This document shows, in pieces, positions 33,490 to 41,251 of a stretch of DNA of 42,867 bases; the first letter of the stretch is position 1; each line of letters begins with the position of its first letter. This stretch comes from UBA1081 sp045537555 (GTDB taxonomy: Bacteria > Bacillota > Clostridia > Oscillospirales > Acutalibacteraceae). The position numbers and the translations under genes are program-made. Under the pieces are notes generated by a model, which ran no database searches, had not been told where the DNA came from, and worked only from the letters and a program-made list of their open reading frames with translations. Where the stretch lies: NCBI GenBank assembly GCA_045537555.1, contig JAZSPR010000096.1:1-42867 (forward strand), read 5' to 3'.

Positions 33490-34339
33490 CATCAACATCA
33501 GAGACCCGTTTATTGTTCCCGAAAACGGAAAATATTATATGTACGGCACACGAGGTGCAAAATGTTGGGTATCCGAAAAAGAACCCGGAATGGGTTTTGA
33601 TGTTTACATAAGTGAAGACCTTGAAAACTGGTCTGCTCCCATATCCGTTTTTGAAGCAAGTGACGATTTCTGGGGTACTCACAATTTCTGGGCACCCGAA
33701 GTTCATAAATACAACGGAAAATTCTATATGTTTGCATCATTTATCTGTGAAGGCAGAAACAGAGCAACTCAGATTCTCGTTTCCGATACTCCCGACGGTA
33801 AGTTTGTTCCCGTAAGTGACTCTCCCGCAACTCCGCCTGAATGGATGTGTCTTGACGGAACACTATATATTGACAAAAATAATAAGCCTCATATCGTCTT
33901 CTGTCATGAACATGTTCAGATTGATAACGGAACAATCTGCGAAGTTGAGCTCAGCGAAGACCTCACAACACCCGTTTCGGAGCCCAGACTTCTTTTCAAA
34001 GGTTCTGACCCATGGTGGGCAAGAAAGAATCATCATAATTATGTCACAGACGGACCGTTTTTCTTCCGTGGTGACAGCGGAAACCTTTATCTTATCTGGT
34101 CAAGTTTTACAGACAGCGGTTATGTTCAGGCTGTCTGCCGTTCAGATAACGGTGACATCACGGGTAATTTTGACCACAATATTCCTCTGCTTGCAGAAAA
34201 AGACGGCGGTCACGGAATGATTTTCAAATCATTTGAAGGTAAGACATATCTTATTCTTCACAGACCCAACACTTCCACACTTGAAAGACCCGTACTCACC
34301 GAAATCATTGAAAAAGACGGTCATCTTGAAACCGTCTGA
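33476..34339 (+). CDS. Glycoside hydrolase family 43-like protein
   Basis: 287 residues, a single five-bladed propeller without signal peptide. The AAAGGAG site lies inside the previous gene. Asp10 in NIRDPFIV is the expected catalytic base; FWAPEVHKYNGKFYMFAS and CLDGTLY (with the pKa-tuning Asp) follow. Where many GH43 enzymes have EGP with the general-acid Glu, this one has TDGPFFF. GH43 enzymes remove arabinose or xylose from plant polysaccharides. A cytoplasmic site suggests that it acts on imported oligosaccharides. Confidence 0.87.
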   Translation: MRFADINIRDPFIVPENGKYYMYGTRGAKCWVSEKEPGMGFDVYISEDLENWSAPISVFEASDDFWGTHNFWAPEVHKYNGKFYMFASFICEGRNRATQILVSDTPDGKFVPVSDSPATPPEWMCLDGTLYIDKNNKPHIVFCHEHVQIDNGTICEVELSEDLTTPVSEPRLLFKGSDPWWARKNHHNYVTDGPFFFRGDSGNLYLIWSSFTDSGYVQAVCRSDNGDITGNFDHNIPLLAEKDGGHGMIFKSFEGKTYLILHRPNTSTLERPVLTEIIEKDGHLETV

Positions 34340-35281
34340 TTAAAATTCAAATACTTTTAATTCACTACCGTCAAGGTCAATGCCGTTCATATCAACCGCA
34401 TTGATCTGACGGTTTTCGTATGTGGTAAAATAATAAATCCCCTTATCTGCATTCATACACGAAGTATAAATCGTGTATTCATATCCGTCATCCGTCACGG
34501 TGCAACCTTTGACCTGATTCACACTACCGAGAATGTGAAAAAACTGATTGACAGATGCCGTTTCATCTTTTTCCTTTACCGAATTCATTTTTACAAAGGC
34601 TGTCCTTACAAAACGTGACTGCGAAGACCAGTCACCGGGAAGACCGATACATCCCATTCCCTTGCTGTAAACGGAAAAATCAATATCGGGTGAAAAATGA
34701 TTTTCGGGATTTTTTGCCGAAAGATGCATAAAATTATTGAGAGACTGCATCTGATATTCAAATGGCGGATTGTTTGCAAGAACACCAATAGGGTTATTAT
34801 GAATATGCAGCCCGTCTTTCATGCTTTCAATCGTTATTGCATGATTTCTGTCGGAGAGAATCCAATGAAGCTGTGCCGTGGGTAAATCATTACTGAAAGG
34901 CTTATCGATAAGATTTATTGTTTCAAGAAGTCTTTTTGCCTCATTCACATTCTCACATTGACTGAGAATCCACGGAATAAATTCATATACGGCAATGTTA
35001 TCAAAGCCGTCCTTTTCTTTTCCGAAAAAAGCATTGCCCACAAAATTCAGCCCTGCCATACAAAGCCCTTTTTCATTCATGGCATCAAAATAAAGAGGAT
35101 AATTATCGCAGACATAAGCCATGCCGATAATTGCATAGTGAGAAGCCATTTTTCTGCCGTTTGTAAATTCAAACAGAAAATTCCTCGGAGTCACAGTCAC
35201 TTTTTCACCGAATGAAAACTCATTGTCAAGAGTTCTGCCGAAATAAAAACTGTCTGCCCTGTATGTCACAGCCGTACACAT
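34340..35281 (-). CDS. Choloylglycine hydrolase family protein (bile salt hydrolase-like)
   Basis: 313 residues, start at 35281 chosen because Cys2 of MCTAVTYR must become the N-terminal nucleophile after Met removal, and because GGTGA precedes it. Arg16 and Asp19 (FGRTLD), GLNFVGNAF, IGVLANNPPFEYQM and the SQSRFVRTAF arginine match the Ntn-hydrolase site of clostridial conjugated bile acid hydrolase, as do the ending segments YTSCMNADKGIYYFTTYENRQINAVDM. It deconjugates glycine/taurine bile acids; penicillin V acylase activity is the alternative. The gene supports a gut habitat. It follows the 35355 gene after 73 bases with a terminator between. Confidence 0.92.
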   Translation of the reverse strand: MCTAVTYRADSFYFGRTLDNEFSFGEKVTVTPRNFLFEFTNGRKMASHYAIIGMAYVCDNYPLYFDAMNEKGLCMAGLNFVGNAFFGKEKDGFDNIAVYEFIPWILSQCENVNEAKRLLETINLIDKPFSNDLPTAQLHWILSDRNHAITIESMKDGLHIHNNPIGVLANNPPFEYQMQSLNNFMHLSAKNPENHFSPDIDFSVYSKGMGCIGLPGDWSSQSRFVRTAFVKMNSVKEKDETASVNQFFHILGSVNQVKGCTVTDDGYEYTIYTSCMNADKGIYYFTTYENRQINAVDMNGIDLDGSELKVFEF

Positions 35282-35290
35282 AAAATCACC

Positions 35291-35332
35291 GAAAAACAAA
35301 AAAATTACAGGCTGATTTCTCAACCTGTAATT
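35291..35332 (-). terminator. Rho-independent terminator of the 35355 gene
   Basis: On the minus strand AATTACAGG / CCTGTAATT followed by TTTTTTGTTTTT. It lies only ten bases upstream of the bile salt hydrolase start, so its T run borders that gene's ribosome binding site. Confidence 0.88.
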
Positions 35333-35354
35333 ATTTTATGCCAAAAGGCTTGTT

Positions 35355-37169
35355 TTATTTGAACAACTTTTCTGAAAGAACTTTCGGAAATTCGGAGAAG
35401 CCGTTTGTGCCGAATTTTTCATAGAGCCAAAGGCTTAACTTTCTGAACATTGTGGGGTCTTTTTCAACTGTTGCCTCAACAACGCCGATTTTTACAAGAA
35501 TGTCGTTAAGTCTTGCTTCACGTTCTTCAAGTTCGCCGGCATAGCTGACAGTTCTTGTGAGAACTTCCTTTGCTCCTGCAAGTGCATCTTCCAGTTCTTT
35601 TGCATCTGCACCGGAGAGTTTTGCAGTTTCAACATCTTCTGCAGTTGCAATAAGAGTTTTGAGGTTGAAAATATTTCTGCCTGCAAGGAACTGAGGGAAA
35701 TCGGGTGATGAATATACATCTTTGACATCATCTCTTGCAATAAGCTCAAGTGCAAGTTTGAGAATGATATCATTCTGAGCGGTCTGCTCATGATACTGCT
35801 CGTCAAAATAGAATGTTGTATCGGGGAGAAGACCTGCTGAGGCGTCAACAACTCTGTCAGGTGAAATGTGGTTGTGAGTGGGGTCAGAGCAGTGAGTATT
35901 CTTCTGAACATAGTCTTCGGGGAGAGTTTCACCAATATTTGCAAAGTATGCACCCATTGATGTGGAATCAGTCTGAATGATGAAGTCTGCGTTCTGAGAA
36001 TTCCATGATGTACCTACATTTATCATGGGAGTATCATATTCGCAGAAGCAGAACACCTGAACACCGTCTTCAACAAGACCGAGGATGTTAGCCCTGCTGT
36101 TGAGCTGTGCCTGATAGTAGATGTCTGTCTGTCGTCTGATTTCAGCCATTTCAGGGGCGGAAAGATATTTTTCACGGGCTGTGGGGTAGTCGCCTGAGGG
36201 GCAGAGACCCCACATGTTTGTGCTTGTAATCATAACATCTTCAACAAGAGTTGAAACTGCCGCATCAACAACGCTCATAATAACTTCATCGGGGAGGATT
36301 CTGAGAGCAATTTCGATAAGTCTTGCTGTGAATTCATCAAGAAGACCGAGATTCTCAAGGAAACCGTTGTAAAGATAATCAGGGTCCTTGAAAGAAAGTC
36401 TGTCATTGAAAACATCGCCGATGATTGTTGAACCGTCAAGTGCGGGAACAACAAGGATAATCTTGTGAAGGTCATTTACAACCTCGGGATAATACTCTAT
36501 AAGACCGCTGAAGAGTGTACCGCCCTGGCTGAGAGGAACAAGGTTAACTTTGTCGTGACCTGTCTGAGCCTTGACCATCTGAATGAAATCATAAAGCTCG
36601 TCAACAAGCTCAAGGTGATTGCCGAAGGAACTGTATGCGAAATAATACATGTGGTCGAGGGGCTGTTCGGTTTCATAAAGATTGAAGGGAACATGACCGA
36701 AAACCTCTTCCTGACCGTAATCGGGAGTATCGGCTGTTGACTGATAATATTTTTCAGTTACGATTCTGTCTGAGGGTAAACCGTTTTCATCACATGCCTG
36801 ATGACCGAAAATATCCCATACAGCTGTTTTTGCAGCCTCTGAAAGACCTGCATCTCTCTGTGTAAAAAGTGATAAGAGAGCAGGAAGAGCAAGTGTCTTG
36901 ATGAGTTTGCCTGTCTGAACATAAGCAGGAAAGCTTGTAATGTAGTTACCTGCATCGTCTGTAAGAAGGTTGCCCTCATCGTCTGCAAGCCACGTGTTTG
37001 ACTGACCGAGACCGGGGACAATGATTGTCGGATAGAATTCACATTCGCCGTTGCAGTCTGTTTTAACGGAATAGTCTGCTTCTTCGGCTGAAACACCGAT
37101 AATGCCGACTGTAAGAAGCATTGTCAGGCAAAGAACCGTAGCAATTATTTTTTTGAATGTTTTTTTCAT
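35355..37169 (-). CDS. Secreted alpha/beta-hydrolase-like protein, paralogue of 2811 gene
   Basis: 604 residues with an AAGGAAG site. Signal peptide about 1-28 (MKKTFKKIIATVLCLTMLLTVGIIGVSA). Shared with the 2811 protein: IIVPGLGQS (about 49-57), NLVPLSQGGT with Ser214 as likely nucleophile, DTTFYFDEQYHEQTAQNDIILKL with a conserved His, and a helical C-terminal tail with KLSGADAKELEDALAGAKEVL. Lipase or esterase activity is inferred, not shown. A short two-His segment HCSDPTHNH is unique to this copy and may bind metal. It has its own promoter. Confidence 0.8.
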   Translation of the reverse strand: MKKTFKKIIATVLCLTMLLTVGIIGVSAEEADYSVKTDCNGECEFYPTIIVPGLGQSNTWLADDEGNLLTDDAGNYITSFPAYVQTGKLIKTLALPALLSLFTQRDAGLSEAAKTAVWDIFGHQACDENGLPSDRIVTEKYYQSTADTPDYGQEEVFGHVPFNLYETEQPLDHMYYFAYSSFGNHLELVDELYDFIQMVKAQTGHDKVNLVPLSQGGTLFSGLIEYYPEVVNDLHKIILVVPALDGSTIIGDVFNDRLSFKDPDYLYNGFLENLGLLDEFTARLIEIALRILPDEVIMSVVDAAVSTLVEDVMITSTNMWGLCPSGDYPTAREKYLSAPEMAEIRRQTDIYYQAQLNSRANILGLVEDGVQVFCFCEYDTPMINVGTSWNSQNADFIIQTDSTSMGAYFANIGETLPEDYVQKNTHCSDPTHNHISPDRVVDASAGLLPDTTFYFDEQYHEQTAQNDIILKLALELIARDDVKDVYSSPDFPQFLAGRNIFNLKTLIATAEDVETAKLSGADAKELEDALAGAKEVLTRTVSYAGELEEREARLNDILVKIGVVEATVEKDPTMFRKLSLWLYEKFGTNGFSEFPKVLSEKLFK

Positions 37170-37208
37170 TGTAAAACACTTCCTTTTTTAAAGGTATGAT
37201 TTAACAAT

Positions 37209-37237
37209 ATTTTAACATAATGATTTTGTATTTTCAA
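37209..37237 (-). promoter_or_regulatory. Sigma-A promoter for the 35355 gene
   Basis: On the minus strand TTGAAA, 17-base spacer, TAAAAT. Confidence 0.7.
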
Positions 37238-37261
37238 CCTAAAAATGAAAATATAACCATT

Positions 37262-37291
37262 AAAAAAGAAAGCACAACACCGAAGTGCTGT
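37262..37291 (-). terminator. Rho-independent terminator of the YbjQ unit
   Basis: On the minus strand ACAGCAC-TTCG-GTGTTGT then GCTTTCTTTTTTA. Confidence 0.82.
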
Positions 37292-37312
37292 ACTTTTCAG
37301 ATATAAACTATT

Positions 37313-37630
37313 TTATTTTGTTACAAATTTTACAGCGGTTCCGTATGCAATAACTTCTGCCGCACCCTGCATAACTGCTGCAGAGGCATAACGAATGTTG
37401 ACAACGGCATCAGCACCGAGCTGTTCTGCTTCTTCTACCATTCGTTTTGTTGCCAATGCACGAGCTTCATTCATCATTTCGTTATAGGCTTTAAGTTCCC
37501 CGCCCACAAGTGTTTTAAAGCTCTGGGCAATGTCTTTGCCTATGTTTTTGCTCTGAATCGTGCTTCCGCGCACCAGCCCCAACATTTCCAATTCTTTACC
37601 TGTAATGTAATCAGTATTTACTAAGATCAT
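37313..37630 (-). CDS. YbjQ family (UPF0145) protein
   Basis: 105 residues, matching the family length. Recognised by the start ILVNTDYITGKELEMLGLVRGSTIQSKNIGKDI, the central LKAYNEMMNEARALATKRMVEEAEQLGADAVVNIRY and the end VIAYGTAVKF. These pentameric-type proteins are labelled heavy-metal-binding domains, but their real function is not known. The start overlaps the end of the upstream small membrane gene by 20 bases, so the two are co-translated. Confidence 0.9.
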   Translation of the reverse strand: MILVNTDYITGKELEMLGLVRGSTIQSKNIGKDIAQSFKTLVGGELKAYNEMMNEARALATKRMVEEAEQLGADAVVNIRYASAAVMQGAAEVIAYGTAVKFVTK

Positions 37631-37835
37631 CTTCTTCGCCGCTCCTTATTTCTTTTATTCTTTCCAGACATACCGCAATCATTAAAATTGCCAGAATGAC
37701 CGGTATAATACCTAATGCATATTTCCAGAATCCTTCAAATAATGTAATCAGAAATCCGAAATACACAATGAAATATATAATAAACAAAACGGAGATCACA
37801 ATCGGAGCTATTAACTTTTTATGCTGCTTTTTCAT
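37611..37835 (-). CDS. Small membrane protein upstream of YbjQ
   Basis: 74 residues with two hydrophobic helices (about 10-31 and 37-57) and a charged C-terminal tail (ERIKEIRSGEEDDLSKY). An AAAGGAGA site precedes the ATG. No family recognised. Overlap with ybjQ suggests that the two proteins work together, perhaps the membrane protein holding YbjQ at the membrane. Confidence 0.78.
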   Translation of the reverse strand: MKKQHKKLIAPIVISVLFIIYFIVYFGFLITLFEGFWKYALGIIPVILAILMIAVCLERIKEIRSGEEDDLSKY

Positions 37836-37866
37836 TGTCTGTCTCCTTTCCTGATATTACTTTATA

Positions 37867-37895
37867 ATTATATCACACTTTATTTTTAATAGCAA
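37867..37895 (-). promoter_or_regulatory. Sigma-A promoter for the small membrane protein/YbjQ unit
   Basis: On the minus strand TTGCTA, 17-base spacer, TATAAT. Confidence 0.75.
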
Positions 37896-37963
37896 TCTTG
37901 TTTATATAAAAATTTATATTTATAATATGATGCAGAAATTCAGAACACGTTTTTGAAATGTTC

Positions 37964-37992
37964 TTGACATTTATTTTTACGGATACTATAAT
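37964..37992 (+). promoter_or_regulatory. Full-consensus sigma-A promoter for the GH16 gene
   Basis: TTGACA, 17-base spacer, TATAAT, 36 bases before the ATG at 38029. Confidence 0.9.
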
Positions 37993-38028
37993 TTAGTTAC
38001 AATACTATAATTTAAGAGGTGGATTTTT

Positions 38029-38943
38029 ATGTTAGAAACTTTTCTTGTTGAAGTCCTTAAACTTGCTCCCCGTCAGATGTGGGGTTTTGAACAGCTGATG
38101 GCAATGATAAAAGAGCTTGTTTCTTCATTTTCTTTGCAGAAGCTCGCAGCGTCATTTCTTGCAATGCTTGAGATGCTCGGCCTTGTGATTCTTGACACAC
38201 CCACAACTCCCCGTGGTGAAGAGCTTGACCTGACAGGCTACAGCCTTGTTTTTGAAGATGAATTTGAGGGTGATTCGCTTGATACAACCGCATGGGATTA
38301 CAGAGGAAGCGGTCCCAGAAGAGGCGGTTTCAATGCTGAAAGTCAGGTTGAAGTCAAAGACGGCACAATGATTATGACAGGCGAATACCTGACCGACGGT
38401 ACATACGGCGAAGGCTGGTATACAGGTATGATCAAGCTCAAAGAACGTTATTGCAAGGGCTATTTTGAAATCCGTTGCAAGGTCAACGAAACTCCCGCTT
38501 TCTGGTCAGCATTCTGGATTCAGGCTGATGCTCCTTACACAGCTTCAATTTCAAAGGGCGGTGTAGGCGGTGCTGAAATCGATATTTTCGAGTCAGCAAA
38601 TACAGCTGAAATAATAAACAGAGGCGCAGTCACACAGACAATCCATTGTGCAGGTGTTGACGGTGTTGAAGAAGGATTCCAGTCATACAACCTCGGCTCA
38701 TTCAAGGGCAACAACATCTATGACGAATACAACACATACGGTCTTGAATGGACAGATACAGAATACATCTTCTACATCAACGGTGTTGAAACACGCAGAA
38801 CATCTTTCGGCAACGGTGTTTCCGAAGTAGAAGAAGATGTTATCGTTTCTCTCGAAATTCCTGCTATCGAAGTGCTTGAAACACTCGACAAAGATGCATC
38901 GGCAACATATACTGTTGATTATGTAAGAATTTATCAGAAGTAA
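38029..38943 (+). CDS. Glycoside hydrolase family 16 beta-glucanase
   Basis: 304 residues with an AGAGGTGG site. The catalytic segment GGAEIDIFES holds the GH16 triad Glu183 (nucleophile), Asp185 and Glu188 (acid/base). Other family marks are LVFEDEFEGDSLDTTAWDY at about 73-91, KGYFEIRCKV, FWSAFWIQ and YGLEWTDTEYIFYINGVE. It probably cuts beta-1,3- or mixed-linked glucans such as laminarin or lichenan. The first 55 residues are helical and only moderately hydrophobic; no normal signal peptide is visible, so export is uncertain. It stands alone between its own promoter and terminator. Confidence 0.92.
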   Translation: MLETFLVEVLKLAPRQMWGFEQLMAMIKELVSSFSLQKLAASFLAMLEMLGLVILDTPTTPRGEELDLTGYSLVFEDEFEGDSLDTTAWDYRGSGPRRGGFNAESQVEVKDGTMIMTGEYLTDGTYGEGWYTGMIKLKERYCKGYFEIRCKVNETPAFWSAFWIQADAPYTASISKGGVGGAEIDIFESANTAEIINRGAVTQTIHCAGVDGVEEGFQSYNLGSFKGNNIYDEYNTYGLEWTDTEYIFYINGVETRRTSFGNGVSEVEEDVIVSLEIPAIEVLETLDKDASATYTVDYVRIYQK

Positions 38944-38950
38944 TAATTTG

Positions 38951-38982
38951 CCCCTGTGATTTGTGTCACAGGGGATTTATTG
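38951..38982 (+). terminator. Rho-independent terminator of the GH16 gene
   Basis: Perfect 9-bp stem CCCCTGTGA / TCACAGGGG, loop TTTGTG, then a weak T-rich tail ATTTATT. Confidence 0.8.
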
Positions 38983-39004
38983 TGTATTACTTTTCTCTTG
39001 ACAG

Positions 39005-39017
39005 GAGAAAAATTCTC
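39005..39017. promoter_or_regulatory. Inverted repeat upstream of the 39096 regulator
   Basis: GAGAA-AAA-TTCTC, just before the promoter at 39031. It may be an operator; short, so uncertain. Confidence 0.35.
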
Positions 39018-39030
39018 TCAACATGCGTTA

Positions 39031-39059
39031 TTGAATTATTGTCTTGGTTGATATATTAT
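39031..39059 (+). promoter_or_regulatory. Possible promoter of the 39096 regulator
   Basis: TTGAAT, 17-base spacer, TATTAT; AAAGGTG precedes the ATG. Confidence 0.55.
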
Positions 39060-39095
39060 TAAATCACGGTACCGAATAAATTAAAAGGTGATTTT

Positions 39096-40190
39096 ATGAA
39101 CATTTACTTCGGAGAAAATCTGAAAAGCTTAAGAAAACAGAAAAATCTCACACAGGAACGACTTGCCGAGTTTTTAGGTGTTTCGTTTCAGACTGTCAGT
39201 AAGTGGGAAAGAGGAGACACTTATCCCGACATAACCATGCTGCCTGAAATCGCATCATTTTTCAAAGTGAGCGTTGATGAGCTTCTCGGTGTAAACAGGT
39301 CGGCAGATGAAGAAGAAATAACTTCAAAACTCAGAGAATATGACAACCTGACTGACGGAAAAATGATGACAGCTATTATCACTCCGTTAAAAAAGAAATT
39401 CCCTAATGATTTCCGTGTTCTTATAAGGTATCTCTCATGTCTTGTTCATTTTTCAGAAGATGAAACTTCCGTTGATTCTGAAATTAAAGCAATTTACAAC
39501 AATATTCAGGAAAACTGCACTAATGACAAAATAAGAATAAAGGCAAAAAGAGCTATGATTGAGCATTACAGAAATCTTTATGAAATAAAAAAAGACAGTA
39601 TGTATATGGAGAAGTGTCAGGAGATTATAAACGAAATGCCTGATATGAGAGATTCACGGGAGATGTTCAGTTTTTATCCCGAGGACAGTGCCGAAAAAGA
39701 TGAAAACATCAGAAACACACTTGAAGAACAATTTTTACTGCTTAACACAGTATATTCTCATTATTTTCATTACAACGGTTTTTTCTATGACAGAAGATTC
39801 TCTGACGAATGGGTGATTTCAGCATTCCAAAAGGAGCTTGACTTCCTGAATTTCGTCTATGACGACGGCAACTACGGAAAAATGTGGTGCACGGTGATGT
39901 ATAATTACGGTCATCTCGGTGTCAGATATGCAAAGCTCGGTGAAAACGAAAAGGCAATTGAGAACTTCAGAAAAATGTGCTCTCTTGCAATAGAATTTGA
40001 CAGCATGGACACTATCACAACAATGCACTCCGTGATGTTTGAGGGCAAGAAGTTTGATAAAAACAGGCTCGGCAGCACCTATAACGCAAAAAGCAGAATA
40101 AAACACCTGCTTCTGAACAGATATCCTCTGTCAGATGAGTTTAAAGCATCAGATGACTTTAAGGATATTATAAAAATGGTTGAGGAATAA
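39096..40190 (+). CDS. XRE-family regulator with helical repeat C-terminus
   Basis: 364 residues. XRE helix-turn-helix at about 5-65 (LKSLRKQKNLTQERLAEFLGVSFQTVSKWERGDTYPDITMLPEIASFFKVSVDELLGV). The remaining 295 residues are helix-rich and include TPR-like pairs (YGHLGVRYAKLGENEKAIENFRKMCSLAIEF). This plan is common in Clostridia, where the C-terminus may bind a peptide or protein signal. No target gene is obvious beside it. Confidence 0.87.
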   Translation: MNIYFGENLKSLRKQKNLTQERLAEFLGVSFQTVSKWERGDTYPDITMLPEIASFFKVSVDELLGVNRSADEEEITSKLREYDNLTDGKMMTAIITPLKKKFPNDFRVLIRYLSCLVHFSEDETSVDSEIKAIYNNIQENCTNDKIRIKAKRAMIEHYRNLYEIKKDSMYMEKCQEIINEMPDMRDSREMFSFYPEDSAEKDENIRNTLEEQFLLLNTVYSHYFHYNGFFYDRRFSDEWVISAFQKELDFLNFVYDDGNYGKMWCTVMYNYGHLGVRYAKLGENEKAIENFRKMCSLAIEFDSMDTITTMHSVMFEGKKFDKNRLGSTYNAKSRIKHLLLNRYPLSDEFKASDDFKDIIKMVEE

Positions 40191-40200
40191 ACCTATAAAC

Positions 40201-40237
40201 AAGAGAACATCACCTGATGGTGATGCTCTTTTTTTTG
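40201..40237 (+). terminator. Rho-independent terminator
   Basis: AAGAG-AA-CATCACC / GGTGATG-CTCTT, loop TGAT, then TTTTTTTT. It may also serve the convergent gene that ends at 40264. Confidence 0.9.
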
Positions 40238-40263
40238 TACGATTGTTAATAACGGATTCAAAT

Positions 40264-40686
40264 TCACATCCAACTGTTAATCCGATTTATCAAATGATTC
40301 AGTTTAAGTTCTTTTTTATGGTCAGATTCCTGCCAATAAACAAATTCATTCACTATTGCATTTAATGGACTCTTGAAATTTATGGCTTGTGTTTTTGTGA
40401 TGCTCGAAAGGCAATCGGTAACACCTTTATTGTTTAATCTATTGAAAAAACCACGCATAAATGATTTTGATGCATTGTTTTCAAAAGAAACAACTATTAA
40501 GTCTTTCAACAAACATAGATATAATCTGTCAATTTTATTATCAGATACACCTTCATAATCATCATTCACAAAATCCGAAAATTTCATAAACAAACTGTCA
40601 ATCAATTGCTCATTTTTGGGAAACTCTTTGTTAAGCTCAAGCTTTGCTTTTCCTAAATACGATAAACACTCGGATTTTAAACTCAT
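40264..40686 (-). CDS. Helical protein of unknown function, partner of the four-helix-bundle gene
   Basis: 140 residues, mostly charged helices, no membrane segment, no family recognised. Its ATG overlaps the stop of the upstream four-helix-bundle gene (ATGA), so translation is coupled. The sequence is more AT-rich than the neighbouring genes, and rare-looking codons (ATA, AAA, AGA) are common, which fits recent arrival together with its partner. Confidence 0.72.
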   Translation of the reverse strand: MSLKSECLSYLGKAKLELNKEFPKNEQLIDSLFMKFSDFVNDDYEGVSDNKIDRLYLCLLKDLIVVSFENNASKSFMRGFFNRLNNKGVTDCLSSITKTQAINFKSPLNAIVNEFVYWQESDHKKELKLNHLINRINSWM

Positions 40687-41039
40687 TTATGATTCTCCTT
40701 TGCCGTGTTCAATGTTGATACAAGAATTTTTTTAATTTCCAGACAATCATCAATTAATGATTCGCCTTCTTGTTCAGTAATGTATTCCGATAATATCAGA
40801 AGTCTGAGCCAATATTCAGTTTCTGCGGTTTCTTTTAGTGAAATCTGAAGTTTAGCAATAAAATCGGCTATTGAAATTCCGTAAACGGCTTCATTTGCAT
40901 TTGCTCCGATACTTGTTCCTGAACGAACAATCTGCTTTGAAATAATAGTTTCTTTTTTCTCTTTGATAAGATATTTTTGCAGTTTTACAATCCTTGCGGC
41001 GAATTTCAAGGATTTATCTAATAAAACATTATCTTTCAT
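40683..41039 (-). CDS. Four-helix-bundle protein (S23/IVS-encoded family)
   Basis: 118 residues. The start at 41039 is chosen because GAGGTGG precedes it; the open frame upstream runs through the tRNA and is an artefact. Family marks: LLDKSLKFAARIVKLQKYLIKEKKETIISKQIVRSGTSIGANANEAVYGISIADFIAKLQISLKETAETEYWLRLL. Members are encoded in intervening sequences of 23S rRNA genes or in small mobile-looking cassettes; the Avd protein of diversity-generating retroelements has the same fold. The biochemical role is unknown. It lies just 3' of tRNA-Arg and behind a set of inverted repeats. Confidence 0.88.
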   Translation of the reverse strand: MKDNVLLDKSLKFAARIVKLQKYLIKEKKETIISKQIVRSGTSIGANANEAVYGISIADFIAKLQISLKETAETEYWLRLLILSEYITEQEGESLIDDCLEIKKILVSTLNTAKENHK

Positions 41040-41058
41040 TCTTGCCACCTCAAAAGAA

Positions 41059-41173
41059 TAAAGAAGAAAGAATATTGAATAAAGAATAATACAAACAGCG
41101 CCAAGGCACAGCTTTATTATTTCATATTTATTCTCTATTCTTTCTTCTTTTAGCCTCGTCAGAGGCGCTGTTT
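41059..41173 (-). repeat. Interlaced inverted repeats between tRNA-Arg and the four-helix-bundle gene
   Basis: Two pairs of complementary segments. Pair 1: AAACAGCGCC at 41093-41102 and GGCGCTGTTT at 41164-41173, a perfect 10 bp whose second half touches the tRNA CCA end. Pair 2: TAAAGAAGAAAGAATA at 41059-41074 and TATTCTTTCTTCTTTTA at 41136-41152. The pairs are interleaved, so in one RNA they would form a pseudoknot or two competing folds. Confidence 0.65.
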
Positions 41174-41249
41174 GGCCCGCTCGAAGGGATTCGAACCCCC
41201 GATCTTCAGAATCGGAATCTGCTGCGTTATCCAGCTGCGCCACGAGCGG
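41173..41249 (-). tRNA. tRNA-Arg(CCG)
   Basis: A 77-base cloverleaf on the minus strand with CCA encoded. Acceptor CCGCTCG / CGAGCGG, discriminator G, D arm GCG...CGC, anticodon loop TTCCGAT with anticodon CCG, and T arm GGGGG-TTCGAAT-CCCTT. Base pair 27-43 is a G-A mismatch. It reads the CGG arginine codon. Confidence 0.93.
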
Positions 41250-41251
41250 AA

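Noticed and set aside
40683..41039. Diversity-generating retroelement based on the Avd-like fold
   Set aside because: No reverse transcriptase, template repeat or variable target gene is present in the window.
41040..41243. N-terminal extension MAQLDNAADSDSEDRGFESLRAG of the four-helix-bundle frame
   Set aside because: It is the translation of the tRNA-Arg gene and its flank, a common false start. A proper ribosome binding site and ATG lie at 41039.
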